In this document: piece after piece, positions 43,285 to 51,807 of the stretch
How the letters are laid out: the number at the start of each line of letters is the position of its first letter
Numbering within the stretch: position 1 is the first letter of the stretch
Source: Paractinoplanes polyasparticus
GTDB taxonomy: Bacteria > Actinomycetota > Actinomycetes > Mycobacteriales > Micromonosporaceae
Reading direction: 5' to 3'
Assembly (NCBI RefSeq): GCF_019710575.1
Contig: NZ_JAHWFK010000046.1
Coordinates: 62,001-126,000 of the forward strand
DNA length: 64,000 bases
Position numbers and translations under genes: made by a program
The notes under the pieces: generated by a model
Databases searched by the model: none
What the model was told of the DNA's origin: nothing
Seen by the model: only the letters and a program-made list of their open reading frames with translations

Positions 43285-44472
43285 TTAGTTGGCGCGCAGA
43301 ACGTGGTCGATCATGAGCTGGTGCAGCTTCACGAAACCGTAGCCCTGAGCACCGGCCGCGTCGACGTCGAAGTTCTCCCAGGCGCTCTTGTCGTTGAGCA
43401 GGTCCTGGTAGGTCTCGCCCGGGTTGAGGGTCGGGGTCTCGAGCTCGAGCACCTTGCTCGCGCGCAGGGCCTCCTGCACCACCGGGTCGGCCCGGAACGC
43501 CTGCGCGCGCTCCTTGAGCAGCAGGTACATGCGCATGTTGGCCTTGGCCGACTCCCAGACGCCGTCGATGTTCTCGGTGCGGGAGGGCTTGTAGTCGAAG
43601 TGGCGGGGGCCGTCGTACTTGGGGCCGCCGCCGATCGGGCCGTTCTCGAGCAGGTCGACCAGCGAGAACGCGTTGAGCAGGTCGCCGTGGCCGAAGACCA
43701 GGTCCTGGTCGAACTTGACGCTGTGCTGGCCGTTGAGGTCGATGTGGAAGAGCTTCTTCTGCCACAGCGCCTGGGCGATGCCCTGGGTGAAGTTGAGGTT
43801 GGACATCTGCTCGTGTCCGACCTCGGGGTTGATGCCGAACAGCTCGGGCCGCTCGAGCTCGTAGGTGAACGCGATGGCGTGGCCCAGGGTCGGCAGCAGG
43901 ATGTCGCCGCGGGGCTCGTTCGGCTTGGGCTCGATCGCGAAGCGCAGGCCGTAGCCCTTGTCCTCGGAGTACTGGGCGACCAGGTTGAGGCCCTCGCGGT
44001 AGCGGTCGAGCGCGGCGTTGATGTCCTTGGCCGCGTCGTACTCGGCGCCCTCGCGGCCACCCCAGAGCACGAAGGTCTCGGCGCCCAGCTCGGCGGCGAG
44101 GTCGACCTGGCGCAGCACCTTGCGCAGCGCGTAACGGCGCACCGAGCGGTCGTTGCTGGTGAAGGCGCCGTCCTTGAACACCGGGTGGCTGAAGGTGTTG
44201 GTGGTGACCATCGGCACCACGATGCCGGTCTCCTCCAGGGCCTTCTTGAAGCCGGCGAGGATGCCGTCGCGGGTCGAGGCGTCGGACCCGAAGGGCACCA
44301 GGTCGTCGTCGTGGAATGTCAGGCCGTAGGCGCCGAGCTCGGCCAGCTTGTGCACCGCTTCGATCGGGTCGAGCGGCGGGCGGGTGGCCGAGCCGAACGC
44401 GTCGACGGCCTGCCACCCGATGGTCCACAGGCCGAAGGAGAACTTGTCTTCACGAGTGGGTTGGACCGGCAC
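43285..44472 (-). CDS. xylA: xylose isomerase
   Basis: 395 residues, near the 394 of the Actinoplanes missouriensis enzyme. QPTREDKFSFGLWTIGWQ at the start, catalytic His54 and Asp57 (TFHDDDLVP), metal-binding IEPKPNEPRG and GHEQMSNLNF, LDLNGQ-like HIDLNGQH, and the GHGDLLNAFSLVDLL region. Interconverts D-xylose and D-xylulose. The start is set at the GTG that follows GGAGGTAACC; an upstream in-frame GTG (44484) lacks a ribosome site. Divergent from the ROK repressor gene. Confidence 0.96.
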   Translation of the reverse strand: MPVQPTREDKFSFGLWTIGWQAVDAFGSATRPPLDPIEAVHKLAELGAYGLTFHDDDLVPFGSDASTRDGILAGFKKALEETGIVVPMVTTNTFSHPVFKDGAFTSNDRSVRRYALRKVLRQVDLAAELGAETFVLWGGREGAEYDAAKDINAALDRYREGLNLVAQYSEDKGYGLRFAIEPKPNEPRGDILLPTLGHAIAFTYELERPELFGINPEVGHEQMSNLNFTQGIAQALWQKKLFHIDLNGQHSVKFDQDLVFGHGDLLNAFSLVDLLENGPIGGGPKYDGPRHFDYKPSRTENIDGVWESAKANMRMYLLLKERAQAFRADPVVQEALRASKVLELETPTLNPGETYQDLLNDKSAWENFDVDAAGAQGYGFVKLHQLMIDHVLRAN

Positions 44473-44513
44473 GGTTACCTCCACGTAACAGCTCGGATTT
44501 GTTTATTGGTTGA

Positions 44514-44542
44514 ATTATTTGGCGGCCGTGTGGCATTGTCAA
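44514..44542 (-). promoter_or_regulatory. xylAB promoter
   Basis: On the minus strand TTGACA (44537-44542) and AATAAT (44514-44519) are spaced by 17 bp, a near-consensus sigma-70-type promoter. The AT-rich DNA around it (GTTTATTGGTTGAATTATTT) stands out in this genome and is a likely binding site for the ROK repressor, though no clear palindrome is visible. Confidence 0.65.
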
Positions 44543-44546
44543 GGCC

Positions 44547-45680
44547 GTGAGCGGCCGCTTGATGAATGCTTCCCGCAGCCCCGTCCGGCAATCGAGCGTG
44601 CGAGCCCACAATCTCGCGCTCGTGTTGCAGACAGTGGCGAACAGCGCAGATCGCCCATCCCGGGCGGCCATCTCGGCCTCGACCGGGCTCACCCGGGCCA
44701 CGGTGTCGGCCCTGGTCGACGACCTCATAGCCGGGCGCCTGCTGACCGAGCTCGATCCGACGCCGCGTACGGGCGCCGGCCGCCCCGCCGCCGGCCTGGC
44801 GCTCACTCCCGACGGACCGGGCGGGCTCGGACTCGAGATCAACGTCGACTACCTGGCCGCGTGCGTGGTCGACCTGACCGGCGTCGTCCGCCATCGCTTC
44901 GTCACCCGGGCCGACCAGCGCCTACTGCCGCCCGCGGAAGCCCTGGCCGCGCTGGGCGGGCTGGCCGCGCGGGCCCGCGCGGCGGCCGACGCCGACGGCA
45001 TCGAACTCGCGGGCGCCGCACTGGCGGTGCCGGGCCTGGTCGCGGCGGACGGCCTCGTGCGCGTGGCGCCCAACCTGGGCTGGCAGGACGTCGACGTGCC
45101 GGCCCTGCTGAACCTCGGCCTGCCGCTGACCGTCGACAACGAGGCCAACCTGGCGGCGCTGGGCGAGCTGCGGACCGACGGCGGCACCCCCACCTTCCTG
45201 TACGTCTCGGGTGAGATCGGCATCGGCGCCGGCATCGTGCTCGACGGCGAGCTCTACCGCGGCGGGCGCGGCTGGAGCGGCGAGATCGGGCACGTGACCG
45301 TCTATCCCGACGGCCGGCCCTGCCGCTGCGGCGCCAACGGCTGCCTGGAGCAGTACGCGGGCCAGGAGGCAGTCGCGGCCGATCCCGACCTGGCCGCCGC
45401 TGCCCTCGGCATCGCCCTGTCGGCCGTGGTCAACCTGCTCGACCTCGGCGTGATCGTGCTGGGCGGCGGCTACGCGCCCGAGTTCGACCGGCTGCGCGAC
45501 GGCATCGACGCCGAGCTGCGCCGCCGGGTGCTCACGGCCGGCCTGGCCCCGGTGGCGCTGCGGGCGGCCACGCTGGGCCCGGACGCGGCCATGCGCGGGG
45601 CGGCCGACGTGGTCATCGGCAGCGTGCGCGACGACCCGGCGAGCTGGCTGGCCCGCTCACGACCTGCTCAGGCTGTCTGA
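44547..45680 (+). CDS. xylR: ROK-family transcriptional repressor (XylR-like)
   Basis: 377 residues. N-terminal winged helix about 15-80 (AISASTGLTRATVSALVDDL). The ROK sugar-binding half contains DNEANLAALGEL and zinc-site CRCGANGCLEQYAGQ. Divergent from xylAB across about 75 bp, as expected for a xylose-responsive repressor. GTG start close to the promoter, possibly leaderless. Its last 13 bp overlap the convergent MarR gene. Confidence 0.88.
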   Translation: MSGRLMNASRSPVRQSSVRAHNLALVLQTVANSADRPSRAAISASTGLTRATVSALVDDLIAGRLLTELDPTPRTGAGRPAAGLALTPDGPGGLGLEINVDYLAACVVDLTGVVRHRFVTRADQRLLPPAEALAALGGLAARARAAADADGIELAGAALAVPGLVAADGLVRVAPNLGWQDVDVPALLNLGLPLTVDNEANLAALGELRTDGGTPTFLYVSGEIGIGAGIVLDGELYRGGRGWSGEIGHVTVYPDGRPCRCGANGCLEQYAGQEAVAADPDLAAAALGIALSAVVNLLDLGVIVLGGGYAPEFDRLRDGIDAELRRRVLTAGLAPVALRAATLGPDAAMRGAADVVIGSVRDDPASWLARSRPAQAV

Positions 45681-46147
45681 GCCGAGGCGGACCCGCCGTT
45701 CTCGCCGGCCGCGGCCGAGAACTCGCTCAGCCCGCGCAGCAGGGCCGCCCGGCCGCCGGACGACATCTTCTCGAGCACGCCCGTGAGCGCGCGACGCCGG
45801 ATGCGGCGCAGCTCGCCCAGCAGCGTGCGGGAGGCGGGGGTGAGGTAGAGAGCGATCTCGCGCCGGTCGGCCCGGCCGGGCACCCGCTCGACCATGCCCG
45901 AGGCGACCAGGCGGTCGCACAGGCGGCTGGCCGAGGAGAGCAGCATGCCCAGTTCGGCGGCGAGGCCACCCAGATTTATGCCTTCGGCCCGCTCGACGGC
46001 CAGCAACGCGTTCAATTGGACCGAGGAGATGCGCGGCGTCACCTGCTCGCGAGCCGCATCCCAGGCGAGCAGCAAGGATTTCGCGGCGTCGTCGATCGCC
46101 GCGGTCTGCATCGGGTCCGGCCCATCCGGCCCATGGTGAACGGCCAT
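45668..46147 (-). CDS. MarR-family transcriptional regulator
   Basis: 159 residues. Winged helix with NLGGLAAELGMLLSSASRLC as recognition region and wing RVPGRADRREIALYL. The ATG at 46147 has no clear ribosome site; a shorter start at MQTAAIDDAA is possible. Divergent from the SpoIIE-type phosphatase gene by 50 bp, so the two may be controlled together. Confidence 0.8.
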   Translation of the reverse strand: MAVHHGPDGPDPMQTAAIDDAAKSLLLAWDAAREQVTPRISSVQLNALLAVERAEGINLGGLAAELGMLLSSASRLCDRLVASGMVERVPGRADRREIALYLTPASRTLLGELRRIRRRALTGVLEKMSSGGRAALLRGLSEFSAAAGENGGSASAQTA

Positions 46148-46197
46148 GGTGCAGGAGAGACTACTCGTACGGGCGGGTCTGTTCGAGGAGGTCGCCA

Positions 46198-47325
46198 TTG
46201 ATCGACAGGCTACTGGTGCTCCGGCGGATCCTCACCGACGCCGCCGCCGATGCCGTTCCGGAGCGCCTGGCCGAGGCTCTGGCCGCGCAGTACGGGCTCA
46301 CCCGCACCGAGTTGTACCTGGTCGATTACCGTCTGGCGGCTCTCGTGCCGGTCTTCGGCGACCACCCGCGCACCCATCCCGGCGATCCCGCCTGGCGCTG
46401 CTTCGACCATCAGAGCGCGGTCGAAGAGAAAGATGTGATGTTTCTTCCGATCACCTCGCGGGGCGAGCGCATCGGCGTGCTGGCCTGCGAACCGGCGCCC
46501 GGCGACCCCGCGGCCGCCGGCGAACTGACCGAGATCGCCGTGGCGCTGGCCCACGAGCTTCAGGCGGCGTCCGACGGCACGGACCGCTATCAGGCGGTGG
46601 CCCGCACCCGCCGGCTCACCCTGGCCGCCGAGATGCAGTGGGAGCTGCTGCCCGCGCGCAGCCGCAGCCGGCCCGCGTTCGGCCTGGCCGGGCAGCTCGA
46701 ACCGTCGTACGCGGTGCGCGGCGACAGCTTCGACTGGGCCGACCAGGACGGCAGGCTCTCGCTGAGCATGCTCAACGGCATGGGCGAGGGCGTGTCGGCG
46801 GCCCTGCTCACCTCGCTCGCCACCTTCGCGCTGCGCAACGCCCGCCGGGGCGGCATCCCCCTCGACGACCAGGCCGCACTGGCCGACCAGGCGATCTATG
46901 CCGAGCACCGGGGCCACGCGTACGTATCGGCCCTGCTGCTCGAGCTCGACCTGACGACCGGCGAGGTGACCGTCGTCGACGCGGGTTCGCCCCGGTTGCT
47001 GCTGCTGCGCGACGGCGCGGTGCACGAGCAGAAGCTGCGCAAAGAGTTCCCGCTCGGCATGTTCGACGAGACGGACTACCAGGTGCAGAGCTTCCGCATG
47101 GAGCCCGGCGACCGGCTCATGCTCGCCAGTGACGGCGTCTACGACGCGGTCACGGCGACCGGGCGGTACGGGGATGCGGCACTGGCCCGCTTCGTCCGCC
47201 GTACGCAGTCCCTGGCGCCGCTGCAGGCCGTGCGGTCGCTGCTGGGAGACCTGCGGGCCTTCGTGGGCGACGCCGACCTCGAGGACGACGCGGTCGCCGT
47301 CTGCCTCGACTTCCACGGCGTGTGA
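46198..47325 (+). CDS. GAF-like plus SpoIIE-type PP2C phosphatase, degenerate metal site
   Basis: 375 residues. An N-terminal GAF-like sensor (about 10-125) precedes a SpoIIE/PP2C domain (about 140-375). The usual GDxxGHG metal motif reads LNGMGEG, so the key Asp is Asn and the His is Glu. Later acidic residues remain (LASDGVYDA and LEDDAVAVC). It may therefore be a weak or non-catalytic phosphatase. TTG start with GAGGAGG upstream. Partner anti-sigma or anti-anti-sigma genes are not adjacent. Confidence 0.8.
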   Translation: MIDRLLVLRRILTDAAADAVPERLAEALAAQYGLTRTELYLVDYRLAALVPVFGDHPRTHPGDPAWRCFDHQSAVEEKDVMFLPITSRGERIGVLACEPAPGDPAAAGELTEIAVALAHELQAASDGTDRYQAVARTRRLTLAAEMQWELLPARSRSRPAFGLAGQLEPSYAVRGDSFDWADQDGRLSLSMLNGMGEGVSAALLTSLATFALRNARRGGIPLDDQAALADQAIYAEHRGHAYVSALLLELDLTTGEVTVVDAGSPRLLLLRDGAVHEQKLRKEFPLGMFDETDYQVQSFRMEPGDRLMLASDGVYDAVTATGRYGDAALARFVRRTQSLAPLQAVRSLLGDLRAFVGDADLEDDAVAVCLDFHGV

Positions 47326-47346
47326 GGCGGCATGTGAGGCGACACG

Positions 47347-47383
47347 GAAAAGGCCGCCACCCGCGCGGGGTGACGGCCTTTTC
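47347..47383. terminator. bidirectional terminator
   Basis: GAAAAGGCCG(CCACCC) / (GGGGTGA)CGGCCTTTTC hairpin with loop GCGC, lying between convergent genes, with an A-run on one side and a T-run on the other. Confidence 0.85.
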
Positions 47384-47397
47384 TCGTACGCGGTGGG

Positions 47398-49188
47398 TCA
47401 GCCGCCGGTGGCGCCGGTGCGCCGGCCGATCGCCTCGACGAAGATCGAGCTCATCTTCGCCGGGTCCTTGGTGACGAAGACGCCGCCCGCGGGGGTCGCC
47501 TTCACGATCGTCTGGAGCTCGGTCTCGCTGACCTCGTCGCCGATGCCGATGATGACGAGGCGGACGGGCTTGCGGGCGTCGTTCAGCCGCTTCAGTTCAC
47601 TGAGCAGCTGTTCGATCTTGATGCCGCTGGCGTTGTCGTTCTGGCCGTCGGTGAAGAGGATGACGGAGTTCACCTTGCCGGGCTGCCACGTCCTCTTCAC
47701 CTCCTTGTAGGCGTCGAGCACCGTGTTGTAGAGGCCGGTGTTGCCGTCCTCCTTCGGCACGATCTGGCCGATCGACTCCTGCAACGTGGTGCGGCTCGAG
47801 GTCAGCGGGCTGATCGGCACGATCTGCTTCCACGGCCGCTTGCCAACCATCTCGGTGGAGAACAGCCACACACCGACGGCCCACTTGTCGCTGAACATCG
47901 ACAGACCGGCCGCCGCCGCCCGGCGGGTCACCGCCGCGCGGCTCTGGTTGTTGGCCGTCGGCACCTTGGTGTTCATCGAGCCCGAGACGTCGAAGACCGC
48001 GAGCACCCGGCCGGGCTGGGTGATGGCGTTCCAGCTGCCGATGACCTGGCTCAGCGCGCTGGCGTCGAAGCCGGCCGCGGCCGTGCCGCCGTTGTCACCC
48101 GTGCCACCGACCGTGTTGCTGGCCGGCGGCGAGGCGTCGGGAGCGCCCAGCGGACGGGCGAAGCCGGCGCCGAACGAGCCGTCGGGCGAGCGGAGACCGG
48201 CCGCGCCGAGAGCGTTCTTGAACGTGGCGCTGGCGAGCTGGGTGCGCAGGCCCGCGGCGGCCTTCTGCTTCTGCAGGTCGACCTCGGGCATGACCGCGTA
48301 CGGGTAGTCGAGCGGCATGGGGCTCGGGTCGAGGTAGAGCGCGACCAGCGGCACCGGCGGCTTGGCGGCGTTGTACGAGACCACGTTCTCCTCGGAGACC
48401 GGCGCTGCGCTGAGGCTGGTGCCGATGTCGTTGGGGTCGTTCGACCGCGGGAACCGCTGGATCAGCTCGTCGCGCAGGGCCGAGGCGCTGCCCGCGAGGG
48501 CCTGCATCGCCTTGACCTTGGCCGCCTGGGCCTTCTCGCCGGCGCCGGCCGCCTGGCCGATCGCCAGCAGCCCGGCCAGGCCGGTCGAGTCGAGCGTCGG
48601 GTTGGCGATGCCGGTGTTCAGGGTCGTGCTGGTCTGCATGAGCTGGAGCAGCTGGGCCCAGCCCATCTTCTTGTTGGGCCAGCCCACCTGCTCGGCAACC
48701 GGCTTGGGCATGGCGAGCACGATCGGGCTCTGCGCGATCGGCTTGCTGTCGGAGGGCACGAAGCCAGGCGCCTCGGACTTCAGGCGCAGCAGCCAGGTCG
48801 AGGAGTCCGGAACCCAGATGTCCGGAACCTTGACGGCCTCGGGCGCCGTGCCCACACCGGCCAGGACCACCTTGTGTTCACCGGCGACGGCAGCGGCCAT
48901 GGTGGAGGAGTTGACGTCGGAGACCGTCACGGCGACACAGGTGCCGTCGACGTTCGCGCCTTCCTGCACCCAACGCTGCGCTACCTGGTCGATGGAGGGG
49001 GCGACCTCACTGGTCGCGGCGAGGGTCAACCGGATCGAACCGGTGCAACCGTCGTCCGCGAGCTGCTGGTATCCGTAATAGGACCCACCCATGACGACAA
49101 CGATCGCCATCGCAGCTCCGACGACGCCCGCTCCCCTGAGACTGAAGTTTCTACGATGGCGGCCAGACACGCGCTCTATAGTGCGCAT
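47398..49188 (-). CDS. membrane-anchored VWA-domain protein with substrate-binding-like N-terminus
   Basis: 596 residues. One N-terminal membrane segment (GAAMAIVVVMGGSYYGY). A region about 50-350 resembles a periplasmic-binding fold (RLTLAATSEVAPSIDQVAQR, LVALYLDPSPMPLDYPY), and a VWA domain about 400-590 carries the MIDAS motif DVSGSMN with the later Thr and Asp (LFTDGQND). It is an extracytoplasmic protein that probably binds metal-dependent partners. Monocistronic. 49189-49349 holds no gene. Confidence 0.82.
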   Translation of the reverse strand: MRTIERVSGRHRRNFSLRGAGVVGAAMAIVVVMGGSYYGYQQLADDGCTGSIRLTLAATSEVAPSIDQVAQRWVQEGANVDGTCVAVTVSDVNSSTMAAAVAGEHKVVLAGVGTAPEAVKVPDIWVPDSSTWLLRLKSEAPGFVPSDSKPIAQSPIVLAMPKPVAEQVGWPNKKMGWAQLLQLMQTSTTLNTGIANPTLDSTGLAGLLAIGQAAGAGEKAQAAKVKAMQALAGSASALRDELIQRFPRSNDPNDIGTSLSAAPVSEENVVSYNAAKPPVPLVALYLDPSPMPLDYPYAVMPEVDLQKQKAAAGLRTQLASATFKNALGAAGLRSPDGSFGAGFARPLGAPDASPPASNTVGGTGDNGGTAAAGFDASALSQVIGSWNAITQPGRVLAVFDVSGSMNTKVPTANNQSRAAVTRRAAAAGLSMFSDKWAVGVWLFSTEMVGKRPWKQIVPISPLTSSRTTLQESIGQIVPKEDGNTGLYNTVLDAYKEVKRTWQPGKVNSVILFTDGQNDNASGIKIEQLLSELKRLNDARKPVRLVIIGIGDEVSETELQTIVKATPAGGVFVTKDPAKMSSIFVEAIGRRTGATGG

Positions 49189-49349
49189 CGCCGAACCCGA
49201 ACGCCATATACGTTCGGTCGAAAGTTACTCGGATTGGGATTCTTGGCATCTTGCGTGACCAACCGTAGTGATGCCATCTCGATCAGTTGCGGCTCGTGCC
49301 CGAATTGGGCACCGCCGTGACCAGACAGGCATCAATGCCCTTCCGTGCC

Positions 49350-50402
49350 TCAGCCGCGCCCGATGACGCTCCAGCGCAGCAGGCTGGTCGGGGTGGGCTC
49401 GGCCAGGGGCGCACCCTGCGGCGCGGGCACTCCGGTCTCGGCGTCGATCCGGAGCGTCGTCACGCTCTGTGATCGCTGATTGGTTACGTACAGGTGATCC
49501 CCAGTCAGGATCATGTGGCGTGGCCAGTCACCTTCCGTGGGCGTCTCGGCCACCAGGGCGGCCGTCTCACCGTCCCAGGTGAAGGTGGCGATCGTGTTCG
49601 CACCCCGGTTGGCGACGTAGACGAACCGGCCGTCGGGGCGCACCACGATCTCGGACGGGTAGTTCTCGCCGCTTGCCGTGGTGGTCGCGGCGCGGCCGGC
49701 CGGGGCCAGCGAGCCGTCGGCCGACGGGCGCCACCAGGTGAGGTCGCCGCTCAGCTCGCCGACGACGAACAGGGCGCCGTCGGGCGAGAAGCGCACGTGA
49801 CGCGGGCCGGTGCCGGGCTCGGCGGCGACGGCCGATCCGAGCAGCGTCAGACGGCCCAGAACCGGGTCGAGGCGGGCGCGCCAGACCTTGTCGGAGCCGA
49901 GGTCGGCGATCAGCACCTCGTCACGGACGGGGAACACCATGTGGGCGTGCGGCCCGGCCTGACGGTCGGCCACCGGGCCGCTGCCCTTCAACCCGAGCAG
50001 GTCGGAATGCTCGCCCGGGGCGCCCTCGTCGTCGAGCGGGAAGACGGCGACCGAACCGGTGCCGTAGTTGGCGACCAGCAGGTGCCGGCCGTCGGGCATG
50101 ACCGCCAGGTGGGCCGGGTCGCTGCCGCCGGTGGGCCGGCCGGCCAGCGGGGTGAGCGAGCCGTCGGCGGCGACCGTGAAGGCGGAGACCGCGCCGTCGG
50201 GGTCGAGCTCGTTCACCGCGTACAGGACCGGAAGCGAGGGATGCCGGGCCAGGAACGACGGGCTGGGCGTGCGCGCCACGACCCCCCGCCGCGACAGCAC
50301 GCCGGTGGACGGGTCGCGCGTCAGCAGGACGATGCCCTCGCCGTCACCACCCTTGTCAGCCGTGTAGCCACCGACAAAGACGAGTTCATCGTTCGCGCCC
50401 AT
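49350..50402 (-). CDS. lactonase family protein (6-phosphogluconolactonase-like beta-propeller)
   Basis: 350 residues of a seven-bladed propeller with repeats such as SDPAHLAVMPDGRHLLVANY, TGPRHVRFSPDGALFVVGEL and YPSEIVVRPDGRFVYVANRG. It fits the Lactonase (PF10282) family, one member of which is E. coli Pgl (YbhE). It may act in the pentose phosphate route. It lies immediately downstream of the conservon with about 26 bp between them. Confidence 0.85.
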   Translation of the reverse strand: MGANDELVFVGGYTADKGGDGEGIVLLTRDPSTGVLSRRGVVARTPSPSFLARHPSLPVLYAVNELDPDGAVSAFTVAADGSLTPLAGRPTGGSDPAHLAVMPDGRHLLVANYGTGSVAVFPLDDEGAPGEHSDLLGLKGSGPVADRQAGPHAHMVFPVRDEVLIADLGSDKVWRARLDPVLGRLTLLGSAVAAEPGTGPRHVRFSPDGALFVVGELSGDLTWWRPSADGSLAPAGRAATTTASGENYPSEIVVRPDGRFVYVANRGANTIATFTWDGETAALVAETPTEGDWPRHMILTGDHLYVTNQRSQSVTTLRIDAETGVPAPQGAPLAEPTPTSLLRWSVIGRG

Positions 50403-50428
50403 GGTGTGATCCCATCACACCGGCGCGG

Positions 50429-51028
50429 TCAGCGGGACGCCGCGGCGGCCAGTTGACGACGGGCGACGTACTCGACCAGCTCGATCAGCACGTTGCGGGC
50501 GCCGGTCGGTTCCCGCGCGTCGAACAGGACGACCGGAACACCCTCGTCGAGGTCGAGAGCCCGGCTCACCGCCCCGGCGCCGAAGCGCTGATCGGGATCG
50601 AAGCAGTTGACCGCGACGACGAAGGGGGTGCCGCGCTGCTCGAAGTAGTCGATCGACGGGAAGCAGTCGGCGAGGCGGCGGGTGTCGGCCAGCACGACCG
50701 CGCCCAGCGCGCCCTCGGACAGCTCGTCCCAGAGGAACCAGAACCTGTCCTGCCCGGGCGTGCCGAACAGATAGAGCTGGAGGTCCTCGGTGATCGTGAT
50801 GCGGCCGAAGTCCATCGTCACGGTCGTCGTGGTCTTGCCCTCCACGCCGCCGGTGTCATCGGCGCCCTCGACGCCGGTGAGGACCTCCTCGGTCTGCAGC
50901 GGCCGGATCTCGCTCACCGAGCCGACCATCGTGGTCTTGCCGGCGCCGAAGCCGCCCGCGATCAGGATCTTGAGCGCGACCGGGATGCGCGACGACGCGC
51001 CGTTGCGGTCAGAGCGCACGGAGTCCAT
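50429..51028 (-). CDS. cvnD: conservon small GTPase-like protein CvnD
   Basis: 199 residues. P-loop AGGFGAGKTTMVGSVSEI near 25, DxxG-like GTPGQDRFWFLWDEL and the NCFD base-recognition motif. ATP/GTP-binding conservon subunit. Start ATG 51028 overlaps the CvnC gene; a longer frame beyond it is not needed. Last gene of the cvnABCD cluster. Confidence 0.92.
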   Translation of the reverse strand: MDSVRSDRNGASSRIPVALKILIAGGFGAGKTTMVGSVSEIRPLQTEEVLTGVEGADDTGGVEGKTTTTVTMDFGRITITEDLQLYLFGTPGQDRFWFLWDELSEGALGAVVLADTRRLADCFPSIDYFEQRGTPFVVAVNCFDPDQRFGAGAVSRALDLDEGVPVVLFDAREPTGARNVLIELVEYVARRQLAAAASR

Positions 51029-51395
51029 TGACAACCGCCTTGAGTACGTCGACATCGTGCGGCTGGGACGCCGCCGGGGGTTCGTACAGCGAGATGAGTC
51101 CCGCCGAGCGTAGATCACCGAGCAGAACGCGGATGACGCCGATCGACAGGTCGAGCGCGGACGCCAGCTCGACCACCGAGATCGGCTCCCAGGACGCGGC
51201 CACGATGGCGTGGTGCTCGGGTTGCAGCACATCGGGACCGGGGTCGTCAGCGGGCGTGGCCACGACGAAGGCCACGAGGTCGAACTCGTTGCCCTCGGCG
51301 GCCACCCGGCCCTGAGTCATGGCGTACGGCCGGACCACCGGGCCCGCGTCGTGGTCGAGCCAGTCGTGCGCCACGCGCCGCGGTTCAGCCGGCAT
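51009..51395 (-). CDS. cvnC: conservon protein CvnC (DUF742)
   Basis: 128 residues. PVVRPYAMTQGRVAAEGNEF and ISVVELASALDLSIGVIRVL are the DUF742 signature, a winged-helix-like domain. Overlaps cvnB by 11 bp and cvnD by 20 bp, so the genes are coupled. Confidence 0.93.
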   Translation of the reverse strand: MPAEPRRVAHDWLDHDAGPVVRPYAMTQGRVAAEGNEFDLVAFVVATPADDPGPDVLQPEHHAIVAASWEPISVVELASALDLSIGVIRVLLGDLRSAGLISLYEPPAASQPHDVDVLKAVVNGLRAL

Positions 51396-51807
51396 CGGAG
51401 GGCAACACGGCGGAGCGCCCGGGTGCGCTCATGTTCTGGCCGACCCGGGTGACGAGCATGGCCATCTCGTACGCGATCAGGCCGAGGTCGGCGTCGCTCG
51501 AGGCGACCACGGCCAGGCAGGCGCCCTGACCGGCGGCCGTGACGAACAGGAAGGCCGACTCCATCTCGACGACGGTCTGGCGCACCGGGCCGGCCCGGAA
51601 GTGCCGGCTCGCGCCCTTGGCCAGACTCTGGAAACCGGCCGCCATCGCCGACAGGTGCTCGGCGTCCTCCCGATTCAGCCCGGCCGACGATCCCATGAGG
51701 AGCCCGTCGGCGGAGAGCACGACCGCCTGCTGCGCCGTGGGCACCCGCTCCACCAGATCGTCGAGGAGCCAGGTGAGGTGCGCGCGCTGGTTCGTCGTCT
51801 GTGTCAC
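51385..51807 (-). CDS. cvnB: conservon roadblock/LC7 protein CvnB
   Basis: 140 residues. LTWLLDDLVERVPTAQQAVV and LMGSSAGLNREDAEHLSAMA fit the roadblock/LC7 fold, which acts on the CvnD GTPase. GTG start overlapping the TAAGTGA junction, with AAAGGA upstream. Confidence 0.93.
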   Translation of the reverse strand: MTQTTNQRAHLTWLLDDLVERVPTAQQAVVLSADGLLMGSSAGLNREDAEHLSAMAAGFQSLAKGASRHFRAGPVRQTVVEMESAFLFVTAAGQGACLAVVASSDADLGLIAYEMAMLVTRVGQNMSAPGRSAVLPSDAG

